A stretch of 64,000 nt of DNA. It comes from Caballeronia choica. GTDB taxonomy: Bacteria > Pseudomonadota > Gammaproteobacteria > Burkholderiales > Burkholderiaceae. The number at the start of each line of letters is the position of its first letter. The stretch's first letter is position 1. The notes beneath the pieces are model-generated. The model saw nothing but the letters and a program-made list of their open reading frames with translations. It had not been told where the DNA came from and did no database searches. The DNA lies in assembly GCF_001544535.1 (NCBI RefSeq), contig NZ_FCON02000019.1, positions 1 through 64,000 on the forward strand. The letters are read 5' to 3'. The position numbers were made by a program, and so were the translations under genes. Of this stretch, positions 18,275 through 26,689 are shown piece after piece.

Positions 18275-19501
18275 TCAAAAGCGCGCGGGCACGGCGGTCT
18301 CGCGCATGACGGCATCCGGCGTGCGATAGCGCTCCGCCATTTCGCGGTCGGTGTCGGTCTTGAGTTGCGCCTGCATGTATGCGCCGAGATGGCGCGCGTG
18401 CTGGACGATCGCGGCGCCGAATTGCGTGCGCACCTCGCTGTAATGCGCGAGCGCACCCTGAACCTGCGCGTGATGCGTGAGCGCGTCGACGAGCGCCATC
18501 GCATCGCCAGCGGCCTTCGTCACGCCCATGCCGCAATGCGGGCGCGCGACGAACGCGGCATCGCCGAGCAGCGCGATCCGGCCGAACGCCATCCTCGGCA
18601 CTTCGAGGTCATAGATTGGCTGGAACAGCGGCTGCTTCGCTTTGGTGACCACTTCGCCGAACTGAGGCGCAAGCAGCGTGAGCGCGGCTTCTTCCATATC
18701 GGCGAGGACGTCTGGGCGAATCAGCGTCGGCGGAATGCCGCCGGCCCAGTGCTTGCCGGAAGCGTCGGTCAACAGGTCCGGCAACTGCACGTCTTCGCTC
18801 GTCGCGCGATACCAGACGAAGTTGTAGCGGCGCTCGCCCGGCATCGTGCTGTTGCCCTGTCCCGCGACCGGATAGCCGAGGATCTGTTCGCGCGGCGGCA
18901 GGCAGAACGCGAACTTGTCGAAGAGCGCGTCGCGTGTGCCGGAAGAAAGCGACATCTCGTCGACGAGCCCGCGCCATGCCACATAGCCGGCATACCGAAG
19001 CTTCACGTCGGGCAACAGGCGCTCGCGAATCGACGACTTGAATCCATCCGCCGCCACGACGAGGTCCGCATGCAGGACGCGGCCGTCGCCGAGCGCCACC
19101 GTGGCCTGCGCGGGGCCGTCCTCCACCGAAACCACCGTGCCGCCCGCATGGTAGAGCGCGTCAGGCAAGGCCGCGCGCAGCACGTGATACATCTTGCTCC
19201 ATGCGGTCAGCGTCTGCGGCAGGTCGCGCGCGGACAGCACCGCGCCGTCCTGCGCGAGGGTCACGCGCGACTGCACTTTCACGCCGATGGTGTCGTCGAA
19301 TGCGATGCCGGCGGCTGCGAGCGCGTCGAACAGTTCCGGGTGCGTGACGATGCCCGCGCCGCGACCGGCGAGTTCATCGGGAACGCGCTCGTGAACTTCG
19401 ACATCCCAGCCATTGCGCACCAGCAGGTTCGCCGCGAAGAGGCCGCCCAGCGATCCGCCGACGATGATCGCCTTCTTTGCGTTTCGGGAAGGTTGATTCA
19501 T
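18275..19501 (-). CDS. FAD-dependent hydroxylase, 2,6-dihydroxypyridine 3-monooxygenase-like
   Basis: A 408-residue class A flavoprotein monooxygenase. The FAD Rossmann motif is AIIVGGSLGGLFAANLL (GxxLGG variant) near residue 12, the NAD(P)H/FAD DG motif is LVVAADGFKSSIRERLL, and the second FAD motif is GRIALLGDAAFVARPHCGMGVTKAAGD. The blocks VAWRGLVDE and RRYNFVWYRA recall the DHPH/FAD-hydroxylase group of pyridine and nicotine catabolism. It lies 2 bp behind a VOC gene and upstream of DUF485-ActP. Ring hydroxylation of a hydroxylated aromatic or pyridine is the likely role; the substrate is not fixed. Confidence 0.8.
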   Translation of the reverse strand: MNQPSRNAKKAIIVGGSLGGLFAANLLVRNGWDVEVHERVPDELAGRGAGIVTHPELFDALAAAGIAFDDTIGVKVQSRVTLAQDGAVLSARDLPQTLTAWSKMYHVLRAALPDALYHAGGTVVSVEDGPAQATVALGDGRVLHADLVVAADGFKSSIRERLLPDVKLRYAGYVAWRGLVDEMSLSSGTRDALFDKFAFCLPPREQILGYPVAGQGNSTMPGERRYNFVWYRATSEDVQLPDLLTDASGKHWAGGIPPTLIRPDVLADMEEAALTLLAPQFGEVVTKAKQPLFQPIYDLEVPRMAFGRIALLGDAAFVARPHCGMGVTKAAGDAMALVDALTHHAQVQGALAHYSEVRTQFGAAIVQHARHLGAYMQAQLKTDTDREMAERYRTPDAVMRETAVPARF

Positions 19502-19503
19502 GG

Positions 19504-19971
19504 TCAGGCTCCTGTGGTTGCGGGACGTTGCGCATCAAGACGGCTGATTTCGTCGGCCGGGAAGTTGAGTTCGATGGTGACGCCGGAAGGGTCTTCGATG
19601 AACACCTGATGCAAGCCGAGACTCGGCACCGTGCGATCCCGGTAAGCGACGCCCTCCGCCTGCAGCGTCTTCCACATCGCTTCGACGCCGGTGGCGAGAA
19701 ATGCAATGTGATCGACGACACCCGTCCCGGCCACGGGCAGCTGCTTCTCGCCGAGGTAGGCGGCGAGGCCGGCGGGGTCGTCCGGATCGACGGCGATGAT
19801 GTGCACGGTGCCGAAGTCGGCTTCGTCGCCGCCCTTGTACAGCCATGCGCCGGGAAAATCGAACGGCGGGCGATAGCCTCGCTTGAGGCCGAGAATTCGT
19901 TCGTAGAAGCGGCACGATCTTTCGAGATCGGTCGTGCGAATCGAGTAGTGAGCAAGCTTTGAAACGGGCAT
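19504..19971 (-). CDS. VOC-family metalloprotein (glyoxalase/extradiol dioxygenase fold)
   Basis: A 155-residue protein made of paired beta-alpha-beta-beta-beta modules: LAHYSIRTTDLERSCRFYERILGL, then GVVDHIAFLATGVEAMWKTL, ending HQVFIEDPSGVTIELNF. Likely metal ligands are His8, the His in DHIAF and the Glu in TIELNF. The first gene after the 35-bp palindrome and 2 bp before the flavin hydroxylase, so it may act on the hydroxylated product as a ring-cleavage dioxygenase or isomerase. Specific reaction unknown. Confidence 0.8.
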   Translation of the reverse strand: MPVSKLAHYSIRTTDLERSCRFYERILGLKRGYRPPFDFPGAWLYKGGDEADFGTVHIIAVDPDDPAGLAAYLGEKQLPVAGTGVVDHIAFLATGVEAMWKTLQAEGVAYRDRTVPSLGLHQVFIEDPSGVTIELNFPADEISRLDAQRPATTGA

Positions 19972-19984
19972 GTGCGCCTCCTGC

Positions 19985-20019
19985 TATTTATCGATCGATT
20001 AGTGATCGATGGATAAATA
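19985..20019. promoter_or_regulatory. 35-bp near-perfect palindrome, candidate TetR operator
   Basis: Arms TATTTATCGATCGAT (19985-19999) and ATCGATGGATAAATA (20005-20019) are complementary at 14 of 15 positions around a 5-base centre. The palindrome begins 13 bp upstream of the VOC start codon. It lies between that operon and the TetR gene at 20126, which reads in the same direction. A TetR dimer or pair of dimers binding here would block the VOC-hydroxylase-ActP transcript. Confidence 0.65.
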
Positions 20020-20125
20020 ATAGTCGAAAGCGCTGCCGGAAAAAAGCAGTGCTTCGACGGTGTTTACCCTGGCAACGAGAGGAGAGAGAACGGGAAGCGC
20101 CGCGCGGGTGCGGCGGCGAACCGGA

Positions 20126-20848
20126 TCAGGCCCTGGACTTCGCCTTGACCCTGGCGGATGCCTTCGACGCGCGCGCGAGCGCCGCCGGCACGCCATGGAG
20201 GAACGCGTCGACCTGACGCGCGATGTGCTCGTCGATATCGTCGGTGACGGGCAGGCCGTAGATCCATTTGCGCACGCCGAGATAGAAGATGCTTGCGTGC
20301 AGGCTCCAGATCAGTTCGAGGTCGATCTCGCGCTGCTTCGTGCCGGAAGGCGCGGGCAGATCGTAAGCCGCGCGGATCTCGGCCATGACGGGCAGGAACA
20401 CGCGTTCACGCAGCCGCGACAGATACTTCGAGTTGATGCCTTCGCGCGTGAGCCCCGCGAAGATGAAGATGCGAATCCACTCGCGCCTGAGGATCACGGT
20501 CGAATAGGCGGAGTAGAAGCGGACCATGCGCTCCTGGATCGGCACCGACCGGTCCTTGATGAGATGCTCCCAGCTCGAATCCCATTGATAGACCTCGTCG
20601 TAGACGCGGTCTATCAATGCTTCCTTGCTTGGAAAATAGCGGTAGAGAAGCGGCTGGGTGACGCCCAACTGGCGCGCGAGTTCGCGCGTGCTGCCGGAAA
20701 AGCCGTGCGTTGCAAAATGCTCGACCGCCTTGAGGACGATCTGCCGTTCGCGCACTTCGGGCGCCAGGCGCCGCGTCACGCTGGTCTCGTTTCCGGGCGC
20801 CGGGTTGTTTTGTGGCGCCACGTCCGCCATCCGCGTCTTTTTCGGCAT
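20126..20848 (-). CDS. TetR/AcrR-family regulator
   Basis: A 240-residue regulator. The N-terminal HTH (residues about 30-80) reads RQIVLKAVEHFATHGFSGSTRELARQLGVTQPLLYRYFPSKEALIDRVYDEVY; the C-terminal helical domain binds ligand. The first ATG lacks a strong ribosome site; an in-frame ATG six codons later (20830) is the alternative. It lies 154 bp upstream of the VOC-hydroxylase-ActP operon, with the 35-bp palindrome between, and is probably its repressor. Confidence 0.8.
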   Translation of the reverse strand: MPKKTRMADVAPQNNPAPGNETSVTRRLAPEVRERQIVLKAVEHFATHGFSGSTRELARQLGVTQPLLYRYFPSKEALIDRVYDEVYQWDSSWEHLIKDRSVPIQERMVRFYSAYSTVILRREWIRIFIFAGLTREGINSKYLSRLRERVFLPVMAEIRAAYDLPAPSGTKQREIDLELIWSLHASIFYLGVRKWIYGLPVTDDIDEHIARQVDAFLHGVPAALARASKASARVKAKSRA

Positions 20849-21049
20849 GGGTATTTGCTATCCCGTTCATGATCGGACGCATCATACAAAGATTAGTGCG
20901 GCCGCGCCAGCCAGCAACCCAAGCCAGACGCCGGGAATGACGTGCGTCGAGTCTGGTGCGGAGTCGCATGTCGATGTACATTGAAGATATGAAAAGCATA
21001 GTGATACGACAGTACTTGTCTTCGCACTGCTACAACGGAGGGTTGATAC

Positions 21050-21547
21050 ATGTCTGCATGGTCGGAAGTCGACGACACGGAATGCCCGATCGCTCGCTCA
21101 CAGAGCCTCGTGGGCGAACGCTGGACGATATTGGTTATACGAGAACTGTTCATGGGGGTGAGCCGATTCGATGGCATTCAGGCTCAAACGGGCGCAACGC
21201 CGCAAATGCTCGCCGCGCGGCTCAAGAAGCTGGAGGAAGCGGGCCTCATCGAGCGTCGGCCTTACAGCACGCGGCCGCTCCGCTACGAATACGCGCTGAC
21301 GGAGATGGGGCGGGATTTCTATCCTGTGATGCTCGCGCTGCGCGCATGGGGCGAGAAGTGGTGCAAGCCGCGAGGGAAAAAAATCGCCGTCCGATACATC
21401 CACATTCCATGCGGGAAGGATCCCGGTCTCGGGACGGTTTGCCGGTCGTGCGGCGTCGAGTTGAAGCGTTCCGATCTTGCTGCGAAGCTGGCACCTGCGT
21501 ACGCGTCGGAACGGGAGAAAAGGGCGGAGCAGGCGAAAAGCTCGTGA
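21050..21547 (+). CDS. HxlR-family regulator with extended Cys-bearing C-terminus
   Basis: A 165-residue HxlR winged-helix protein with CPIARSQSLVGERWTILVIREL, the recognition helix ATPQMLAARLKKLEEAGLIERR and YALTEMGRDFYPVMLAL. The C-terminal 50 residues add IHIPCGKDPG...CRSCGVELKR, a possible zinc or redox cysteine cluster not needed for the HxlR fold. Divergent from the TetR gene; tail to tail with the SnoaL-like gene. Confidence 0.85.
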   Translation: MSAWSEVDDTECPIARSQSLVGERWTILVIRELFMGVSRFDGIQAQTGATPQMLAARLKKLEEAGLIERRPYSTRPLRYEYALTEMGRDFYPVMLALRAWGEKWCKPRGKKIAVRYIHIPCGKDPGLGTVCRSCGVELKRSDLAAKLAPAYASEREKRAEQAKSS

Positions 21548-21563
21548 AGCATCAGGCGACCGC

Positions 21564-22049
21564 TTACTGAAGTACCGTGTTCGGCGTCGTGCCGAACGAC
21601 ATGAACCGCGCAATGGACCACTTGCCGTCGGGTTGCCGTTTGAATATGTCGATCCCTGCTTCGTGTGACACGCTCTGCTCGGTGCCCTTCCGGGCTGTAA
21701 GCGTCCAGAACAGTCGGACTACGCCAATATCGCCCGAAACGATGATTTCGCGGATGTCCGGGCTGTCGTAGTGCAGGCTCAAATCAGGCTTCGCCAGCAG
21801 GGCGGCGAGCCTCGCGCAGAGCGCGTCCCGGTTGCCGTCGAGCACTTCAGGGACCGTCGAAACCAGATCGGGCGCGAACACATCGCAGACCCCTTTGGCA
21901 TCGCGAGCGTTGAACGCGTCCGCCCAACGCCGCAGTCGTTCCGTGATGGCGGCCCTGTCCGAACCTGCGTCGGAGTGGGCCGGGGTCGCTGCAGTCGCCA
22001 CGAAAACGCCCGCCAGCATCGCAGCAATCGTCAGCAGCCGTCTGGTCAT
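21564..22049 (-). CDS. Secreted SgcJ/SnoaL-like (NTF2 fold) protein
   Basis: 161 residues. Signal peptide MTRRLLTIAAMLAGVFVATAA, then an NTF2-like domain: DRAAITERLRRWADAFNARDAKGVCDVFAPDLVSTV, the middle DIREIIVSGDIGVVRLFWTL, and DGKWSIARFMSF. The family binds or converts small ligands; many members have no known substrate. The ATG at 22049 has AGGAGA upstream, so the longer frame to 22196 is rejected. Convergent with the HxlR gene with 16 bp between stops. Confidence 0.75.
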   Translation of the reverse strand: MTRRLLTIAAMLAGVFVATAATPAHSDAGSDRAAITERLRRWADAFNARDAKGVCDVFAPDLVSTVPEVLDGNRDALCARLAALLAKPDLSLHYDSPDIREIIVSGDIGVVRLFWTLTARKGTEQSVSHEAGIDIFKRQPDGKWSIARFMSFGTTPNTVLQ

Positions 22050-22413
22050 GGAAATTCTCCTGATCACGGGTTCACTCACCATTCTACGGAAGTGGCTGTT
22101 GAACAAACTCGATCGCAGTGCCGCGATGCGCTTGATGGAATCCATCCGTCTGTAGTCTCCGTGTAGGAAAACCCTAATACTGCGAAATGTTGACATTTAG
22201 CATAAAACGATCGACACTCCGTCTCAAGCACTCTGGGTTGAGATCGAAAACGGCCAGACGGTGAAGCAGGGGCAGTTGCAGTGGAGGTAGGCGCGCCGAC
22301 ACCGGCGGCGCATGGAAGTCGAAATGAAGCGTTTGCGGTGCCAGGAGTCAGGTCACGCCGAAACGAGGACGGATCGGTGCCTATCCATCAGACATAAAAA
22401 TTAGGAGACTTAA
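22050..22413. other. 364-bp intergenic region upstream of the porin
   Basis: No gene seen. TTGACA at 22190-22195 inside TGTTGACATTTAGCA closely matches TGTTGACATTTTGCA at 23669-23683 before the GntR gene, so the two may share a promoter/operator block. A possible -10 (GACACT, 22213-22218) lies 17 bp downstream. The porin leader would then be about 190 bases long. Confidence 0.4.
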
Positions 22414-23577
22414 GTGAACGTCTGCAACACGCGAAAACTGCTTTGTGCCGCCGCCATCGGCGGCCTGGCTGGCACCGCTCACGCTCAGAGCAGCGTCACG
22501 TTGTACGGCCTGATCGACGGCGGTATCAGCTACGTCAATCACGCCGAGAACGCGAGCGGCGGCAGCTCCAGCCTGGTGAAGTTCGACGACGGCATCAACG
22601 GCGGCAATCGCTGGGGTTTGAAGGGCGCCGAAGACCTTGGCGGCGGCTACAAAGCGATCTTCACCTTGGAAAACGGCTTCGGACTCGGCGATGGCACGCT
22701 CAGCCAGGGCGGCGCGCTCTTCGGGAGACAGGCGTTCGTGGGCATATCCAAGAGCGGCGTCGGCGCGTTCACGATGGGACGGCAGTATCCCTTCGCGCAT
22801 GATTACCTGAACCGCTACTCGACCGGTGGCCTCACCGCCGGCGACGCCTACATGTATCACATCAACACGCTCGACCTGTTGACGTCCGTGCGGATCAACA
22901 ACTCGGTGAAGTTCGACAGCGTACGCATGTACGGCTTCAAGTTCGGCGCGATGTACGGGTTCTCGAACGCGGCTGGTCAGTTTGGCGGCTCGAACGGCGT
23001 CGACGGCGACGGAGGTTCATCGCGCACCTACAGCTTCGGCGTCGATTACCGCAACGGGCCTTTCAGCATGGGCTTCGCGTACACGGACATCACGTACCCG
23101 CTTCAGGAGGTGCCGCCGCTCAAGCTGACGCTGGCGAACCTTGAGCCGCTAGGCGAACGGGATCTGCGCAGCTACGGCGTCGGCGCGAAATACCAGTTCG
23201 GTCCCGCGCTCGGGTACGCCTTGTGGACCAACACGCGTCTCGAGAACCTCGATCACAGCGCGGCGACGTTGAACATCTACGAAGGCGGCGTCGTCTACCA
23301 AGTCAACCCGGCGATTGCCGCGGCACTCGGCTATACGCACACGCAGGTCACGGGTTCCGCCACCGGCACATGGAATCAGGTCAACAGCAGCGTCGAATAT
23401 TCGCTGAGCAAGCGCACGAGCGTGTATGTGCTGGCGATTTACCAGAAAGCATCCGGCTCGAACGACGGCGTTCCCGTACAGGCGCAGATCGGCAAGACGA
23501 CGAGCTATTTCGGCAACTCGGGCAGTGACGCGCAGAACCAGCTCGCGTTCCGGATCGGCATGCGGCATCGATTCTGA
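22414..23577 (+). CDS. Gram-negative general porin (OmpC-like)
   Basis: A 387-residue outer-membrane 16-strand porin of the Burkholderia/Neisseria type. It starts at GTG after TTAGGAGACTTAA. A signal peptide ends in GTAHA before QSSVTLYGLIDGGISYVNHA. Typical blocks are SRWG-like GGNRWGLKGAEDLGGGYKAIFTLENGF, LFGRQAFVGISKSGVGAFTMGRQY, and terminal phenylalanine in RIGMRHRF. It probably serves uptake of the anionic substrate handled by the downstream Tct cluster, given the shared promoter-like block. Confidence 0.9.
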   Translation: MNVCNTRKLLCAAAIGGLAGTAHAQSSVTLYGLIDGGISYVNHAENASGGSSSLVKFDDGINGGNRWGLKGAEDLGGGYKAIFTLENGFGLGDGTLSQGGALFGRQAFVGISKSGVGAFTMGRQYPFAHDYLNRYSTGGLTAGDAYMYHINTLDLLTSVRINNSVKFDSVRMYGFKFGAMYGFSNAAGQFGGSNGVDGDGGSSRTYSFGVDYRNGPFSMGFAYTDITYPLQEVPPLKLTLANLEPLGERDLRSYGVGAKYQFGPALGYALWTNTRLENLDHSAATLNIYEGGVVYQVNPAIAAALGYTHTQVTGSATGTWNQVNSSVEYSLSKRTSVYVLAIYQKASGSNDGVPVQAQIGKTTSYFGNSGSDAQNQLAFRIGMRHRF

Positions 23578-23670
23578 AGACCGAAATGGCGCGGATGTCA
23601 GGGTTGAGGCGGGGCTGAAAGTCTTGTGGGATGGGCAGTTCAACGGGAGGCGGTGGTGGAAAGTAAAGTG

Positions 23671-23705
23671 TTGACATTTTGCAGGTTGACTCCTAGACTG
23701 AGTCT
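23671..23705 (+). promoter_or_regulatory. Promoter with overlapping palindrome, apparently leaderless GntR transcript
   Basis: TTGACA (23671-23676), 17 bp, then TAGACT (23694-23699) place the transcription start at about the ATG at 23707. AGACTGAGTCT (23695-23705) is a perfect palindrome over the -10 and start point and may be an autoregulatory operator. No Shine-Dalgarno sequence precedes the ATG, in agreement with a leaderless message. Confidence 0.5.
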
Positions 23706-23706
23706 C

Positions 23707-24444
23707 ATGGAAAACGATCACAACCCAACTACCGTCTCACTGGCCGACTTCCGGGCGCATACGCTGACCGGCGTCGTTCAGCACGAGATCGAGCGAATGA
23801 TCCTCAGCGGCGAGCTGAAGCCCGGGCAGCGCCTCAACGAGAAGGCGGTCGCCGACAAGCTGTCGGTCAGCCGCGGTCCCGTGCGGGAAGCGTGCCGGGC
23901 GCTCGCCGAACTCGGGCTCGTCTATCTGATCCCGCAGCGAGGCGTATTTATCCAGCGCGTGACGCGCGACGACGCAATCGAAGTCTACGATCTGCGTGCC
24001 GGCCTCACGGCACTGGCTGCGTCGTTGCTCGCGCCGATGCTCACGAAGGACATGGCGACCCAGCTCGACCAATACGTCGATGAAATGCAGGATGCCGCCG
24101 AGAAGGGCGACTTCTCCCGCTTCGATCCGCTTAACCTTGAGTTTCACGATTACATCGTGCGCTCGACGGGCAATTCGAGGCTCATCAAGCTGTATCGCGG
24201 CTTCGTGAAGGAGTTTCATCTCTTCCGCGTGCATGGGCTGGTTCAACGCGGTGCGTTGCTGCAGTCGAATGAGGAGCATCGGGAGATCGTCAATGCGCTC
24301 AAGGTGCAGGACGCGAACCTGAGCTATGAGACGAGCTTCAGTCACGTGTCGAAGGGCAAGGAGCGCATGCTCATGGCGCTCGACGGAATGACGAAGTCGG
24401 GTGCCGAAACGGACCGGCAGAAAGTCAGCGACAAGATCGCCTGA
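23707..24444 (+). CDS. GntR-family regulator, FCD subgroup (FadR-like)
   Basis: A 245-residue regulator. The winged helix (residues about 18-85) reads EIERMILSGELKPGQRLNEKAVADKLSVSRGPVREACRAL, and the C-terminal FCD domain has AIEVYDLRAGLTALAASLLA and LEFHDYIVRSTGNSRL with metal-binding Asp/His positions. It heads the decarboxylase-like/Tct gene set and is probably its repressor, responding to an aromatic or polycarboxylic acid. See the promoter feature for the leaderless start. Confidence 0.85.
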   Translation: MENDHNPTTVSLADFRAHTLTGVVQHEIERMILSGELKPGQRLNEKAVADKLSVSRGPVREACRALAELGLVYLIPQRGVFIQRVTRDDAIEVYDLRAGLTALAASLLAPMLTKDMATQLDQYVDEMQDAAEKGDFSRFDPLNLEFHDYIVRSTGNSRLIKLYRGFVKEFHLFRVHGLVQRGALLQSNEEHREIVNALKVQDANLSYETSFSHVSKGKERMLMALDGMTKSGAETDRQKVSDKIA

Positions 24445-24622
24445 CGAAAAAGTCCGGCATGAACAAGCCATGATTCGCGGACACTAGCTCGCGATTCTGC
24501 AGGTACCCGATTCGTAATCGGGCGCAGCGTCATTGCTTTGCACTACGAATCACATTGAATGGCCCGAAGTCTCGAAGAACACTGTGTTCAGTCTTCCCCC
24601 TCAGCCTACGGCAACTACCTCC

Positions 24623-25606
24623 ATGCTTGAACTCTCGCTGGCTTGTCAGAATACCGATCGAACCCGTGCGCTCATCGACGGAAAAGTCGCGATCGACGGA
24701 TGCAGGATCAACTTCGTCAACGGCCCCGCCGAAGAGCTTTTTCAGCGTGCGTTTCGCCACGGCGAATTCGATATCTCGGAGTTGTCGCTCGGTACGCATC
24801 TGCTGACGACGGCGCGTGGCGAGAGCCGCTATATCGGCGTGCCGGTGTTCCTGTCGCGGTCATTCCGGCATTCCGCCATCTATGTGCGCACCGATCGCGG
24901 AATCGATTCTCCGCAGGCCCTCAAGGGGCGCCGCATCGGCGTGCCCGATTTCCAGCAGACAGCGGGAATATGGGTGCGCGGCATGCTCGCCGACGAATAC
25001 GGCGTCGGCAGCCGCGACGTCCGCTGGGTGATCGGGGGCCTCGAGCAGGCGGGGCGTGAGGCGCGCGTGCCGTACAGCCTCCCGGCCGAGATCCAGGTCG
25101 AGGCGATCGCCGCGAACCAGACGCTTGCAAGACTGCTCGATGCAGGCGAGATCGATGCGGTGATCGCACCGAAGCCGCCATCGTGTTTCGGTCGCAACGA
25201 AAGCGTGCAGCGTCTTTTCCCCGCCTTTCGGACCGATGAAGAGGCGTGGTTCAGAAAGACCGGCTTGTTTCCCCCGATGCACATGCTCGGTATCCGTCGT
25301 TCGCTCGTCGAGCAGCATCCGTGGCTGCCGGTCAACGTGTACGCCGCGCTCAGGAAGTCCCGCGACCTGGCACTCGGCGAGCTTGCGGTGACCGACACGT
25401 TGCGCGTGATGCATCCGTGGATCACGTCGGAATACGAGCGCGTGACCTCGCTGATGGGCAAGGATTACTGGCGCTACGGCGTCAAGGAGAACCGCCTGGA
25501 TCTGGACACGTTGCAGCGCTATGCAAGAAGTGACGGTCTGATCCGCGAAGAGGTGCCGATCGACTCGCTCTTCGCCGCCAGCACGTTCGACGCATTCAAT
25601 TTCTAA
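24623..25606 (+). CDS. 4,5-dihydroxyphthalate decarboxylase-like protein (PBP2 fold)
   Basis: A 327-residue cytoplasmic protein: MLELSLACQNTDRTRALIDGKVAIDGCRINFV, then FDISELSLGTHLL, IGVPVFLSRSFRHSAIYVRTDRGI and LKGRRIGVPDFQQTAGIWVRGML. This is the layout of phthalate-pathway 4,5-dihydroxyphthalate decarboxylase, which resembles a type 2 periplasmic binding protein but lacks an export signal. ATG 24623 is chosen by family length; an upstream TTG at 24533 has no ribosome site. Coupled to TctC behind it. A decarboxylase of a hydroxylated aromatic or dicarboxylic acid is likely; substrate unproven. Confidence 0.7.
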   Translation: MLELSLACQNTDRTRALIDGKVAIDGCRINFVNGPAEELFQRAFRHGEFDISELSLGTHLLTTARGESRYIGVPVFLSRSFRHSAIYVRTDRGIDSPQALKGRRIGVPDFQQTAGIWVRGMLADEYGVGSRDVRWVIGGLEQAGREARVPYSLPAEIQVEAIAANQTLARLLDAGEIDAVIAPKPPSCFGRNESVQRLFPAFRTDEEAWFRKTGLFPPMHMLGIRRSLVEQHPWLPVNVYAALRKSRDLALGELAVTDTLRVMHPWITSEYERVTSLMGKDYWRYGVKENRLDLDTLQRYARSDGLIREEVPIDSLFAASTFDAFNF

Positions 25607-25648
25607 ATGAAGACGCTCACCGAGCGGAAAAATACTGGAGACGATGTA

Positions 25649-26647
25649 ATGAGAAGGAGACTTGGAAAAGTGGCTGTCCTGTCGGCGATGTGCACCGCGC
25701 TGATCTCGGCCCACATCACGCTCACTCATGCGGCCGATGCCTGGCAGCCCCGCAGGCCGATCGAGATCGTCGTGCCGAGCGCGCCGGGCGGCGGGCTCGA
25801 CCTCGTGGCGCGCACGCTTCAAAGCGTCATCCAGCAGGAGAATCTGTCCACCAAGCCGGTGACCGTGAGAAACCGTCCGGGTGGCGCCGGGACCGTCAGC
25901 ATCGCGTATATCAACTCGCATGAAGGCGATGGCCATTACGTCTCCGTGCAGGCGCTTCCACTGATCACCAACCGGATCACCGGCTTGAGCACGGTGGGCA
26001 TCGATGACGTGACGCCGCTCGCGGTCTTCGTGACCGAGCAGGTGGTGTTCTCGGTGCCCGGCAATTCGTCGATCAAGACGGGCAACGATTTGATCCGCAT
26101 GATGAAGAAGGACCCGTCGACGGTCACGATGGGCGTATCGAGCTCGCCGGGCGGGCAGAGCCACGATGCCGCCGCGCTTGTCATCAAGAGCGCGGGCCAG
26201 GACCCCAAGAAGATGAAGGTCGTGTTCTTCGACTCCGGCGGCGAGGCATTGACCGCGCTGATGGGCGGACACGTGACCGCGGCCGCAACGCCCGCGGGTG
26301 TCGTCCTCGGGCCGAGCCAGGCGGGGCGTGTTCGCCTGATCGCGATTCCCGGCGGCAAGCGCGAAGGCGGCGAGCTTGCGAATGTGCCGACGTGGAAGGA
26401 GCAAGGCGTCGATGTCGACTTCACGACCTGGCGCGTGCTCGTCGGGCCGAGGAACATGACCCCTGCCGAAATCGCATGGTGGGACAACGTCCTGCAAAAA
26501 GCGACCGCGTCGCCGCAGTGGGCAGCGGCCGTCAAACGCAACCTGTGGACCGCCGACTATCAGAACAGCACGCAGACACGTGCCTTCCTTCAAGGCGAGC
26601 GCAGCCGCCTTACCCCGCTGCTTGGCGAGCTCGGTCTTGCCAAGTAG
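25649..26647 (+). CDS. tctC: TctC/Bug-family solute-binding protein
   Basis: A 332-residue periplasmic receptor of the tripartite tricarboxylate transporter. The signal peptide ends in LTHAADAW, then PIEIVVPSAPGGGLDLVARTL, KPVTVRNRPGGAGTVS and FFDSGGEALTALMGGHVTAAA. Bug proteins bind carboxylates with water-mediated contacts. The ATG at 25649 follows TGGAGACGATGTA; an in-frame ATG at 25607, directly after the previous stop, lacks such a site. It works with TctB and TctA further along the operon. Confidence 0.85.
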   Translation: MRRRLGKVAVLSAMCTALISAHITLTHAADAWQPRRPIEIVVPSAPGGGLDLVARTLQSVIQQENLSTKPVTVRNRPGGAGTVSIAYINSHEGDGHYVSVQALPLITNRITGLSTVGIDDVTPLAVFVTEQVVFSVPGNSSIKTGNDLIRMMKKDPSTVTMGVSSSPGGQSHDAAALVIKSAGQDPKKMKVVFFDSGGEALTALMGGHVTAAATPAGVVLGPSQAGRVRLIAIPGGKREGGELANVPTWKEQGVDVDFTTWRVLVGPRNMTPAEIAWWDNVLQKATASPQWAAAVKRNLWTADYQNSTQTRAFLQGERSRLTPLLGELGLAK

Positions 26648-26689
26648 AGCAATTTTCCAACCCGCAGCACCTACGACATGGAGAATCAT

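Noticed and set aside
23626-23706. GTG start extending the GntR/FCD gene by 27 codons
   Set aside because: It would put the TTGACA promoter inside the coding region and has no family homology.
24506-24522. Hairpin CCCGATT-CGT-AATCGGG as terminator or tRNA piece
   Set aside because: Only 7 bp, 3-base loop, no U-tract, and no cloverleaf can be drawn around it.
24860-26689. 609-codon minus-strand frame opposite the decarboxylase-like and TctC genes
   Set aside because: Shadow of genuine plus-strand genes; no motif recognised.
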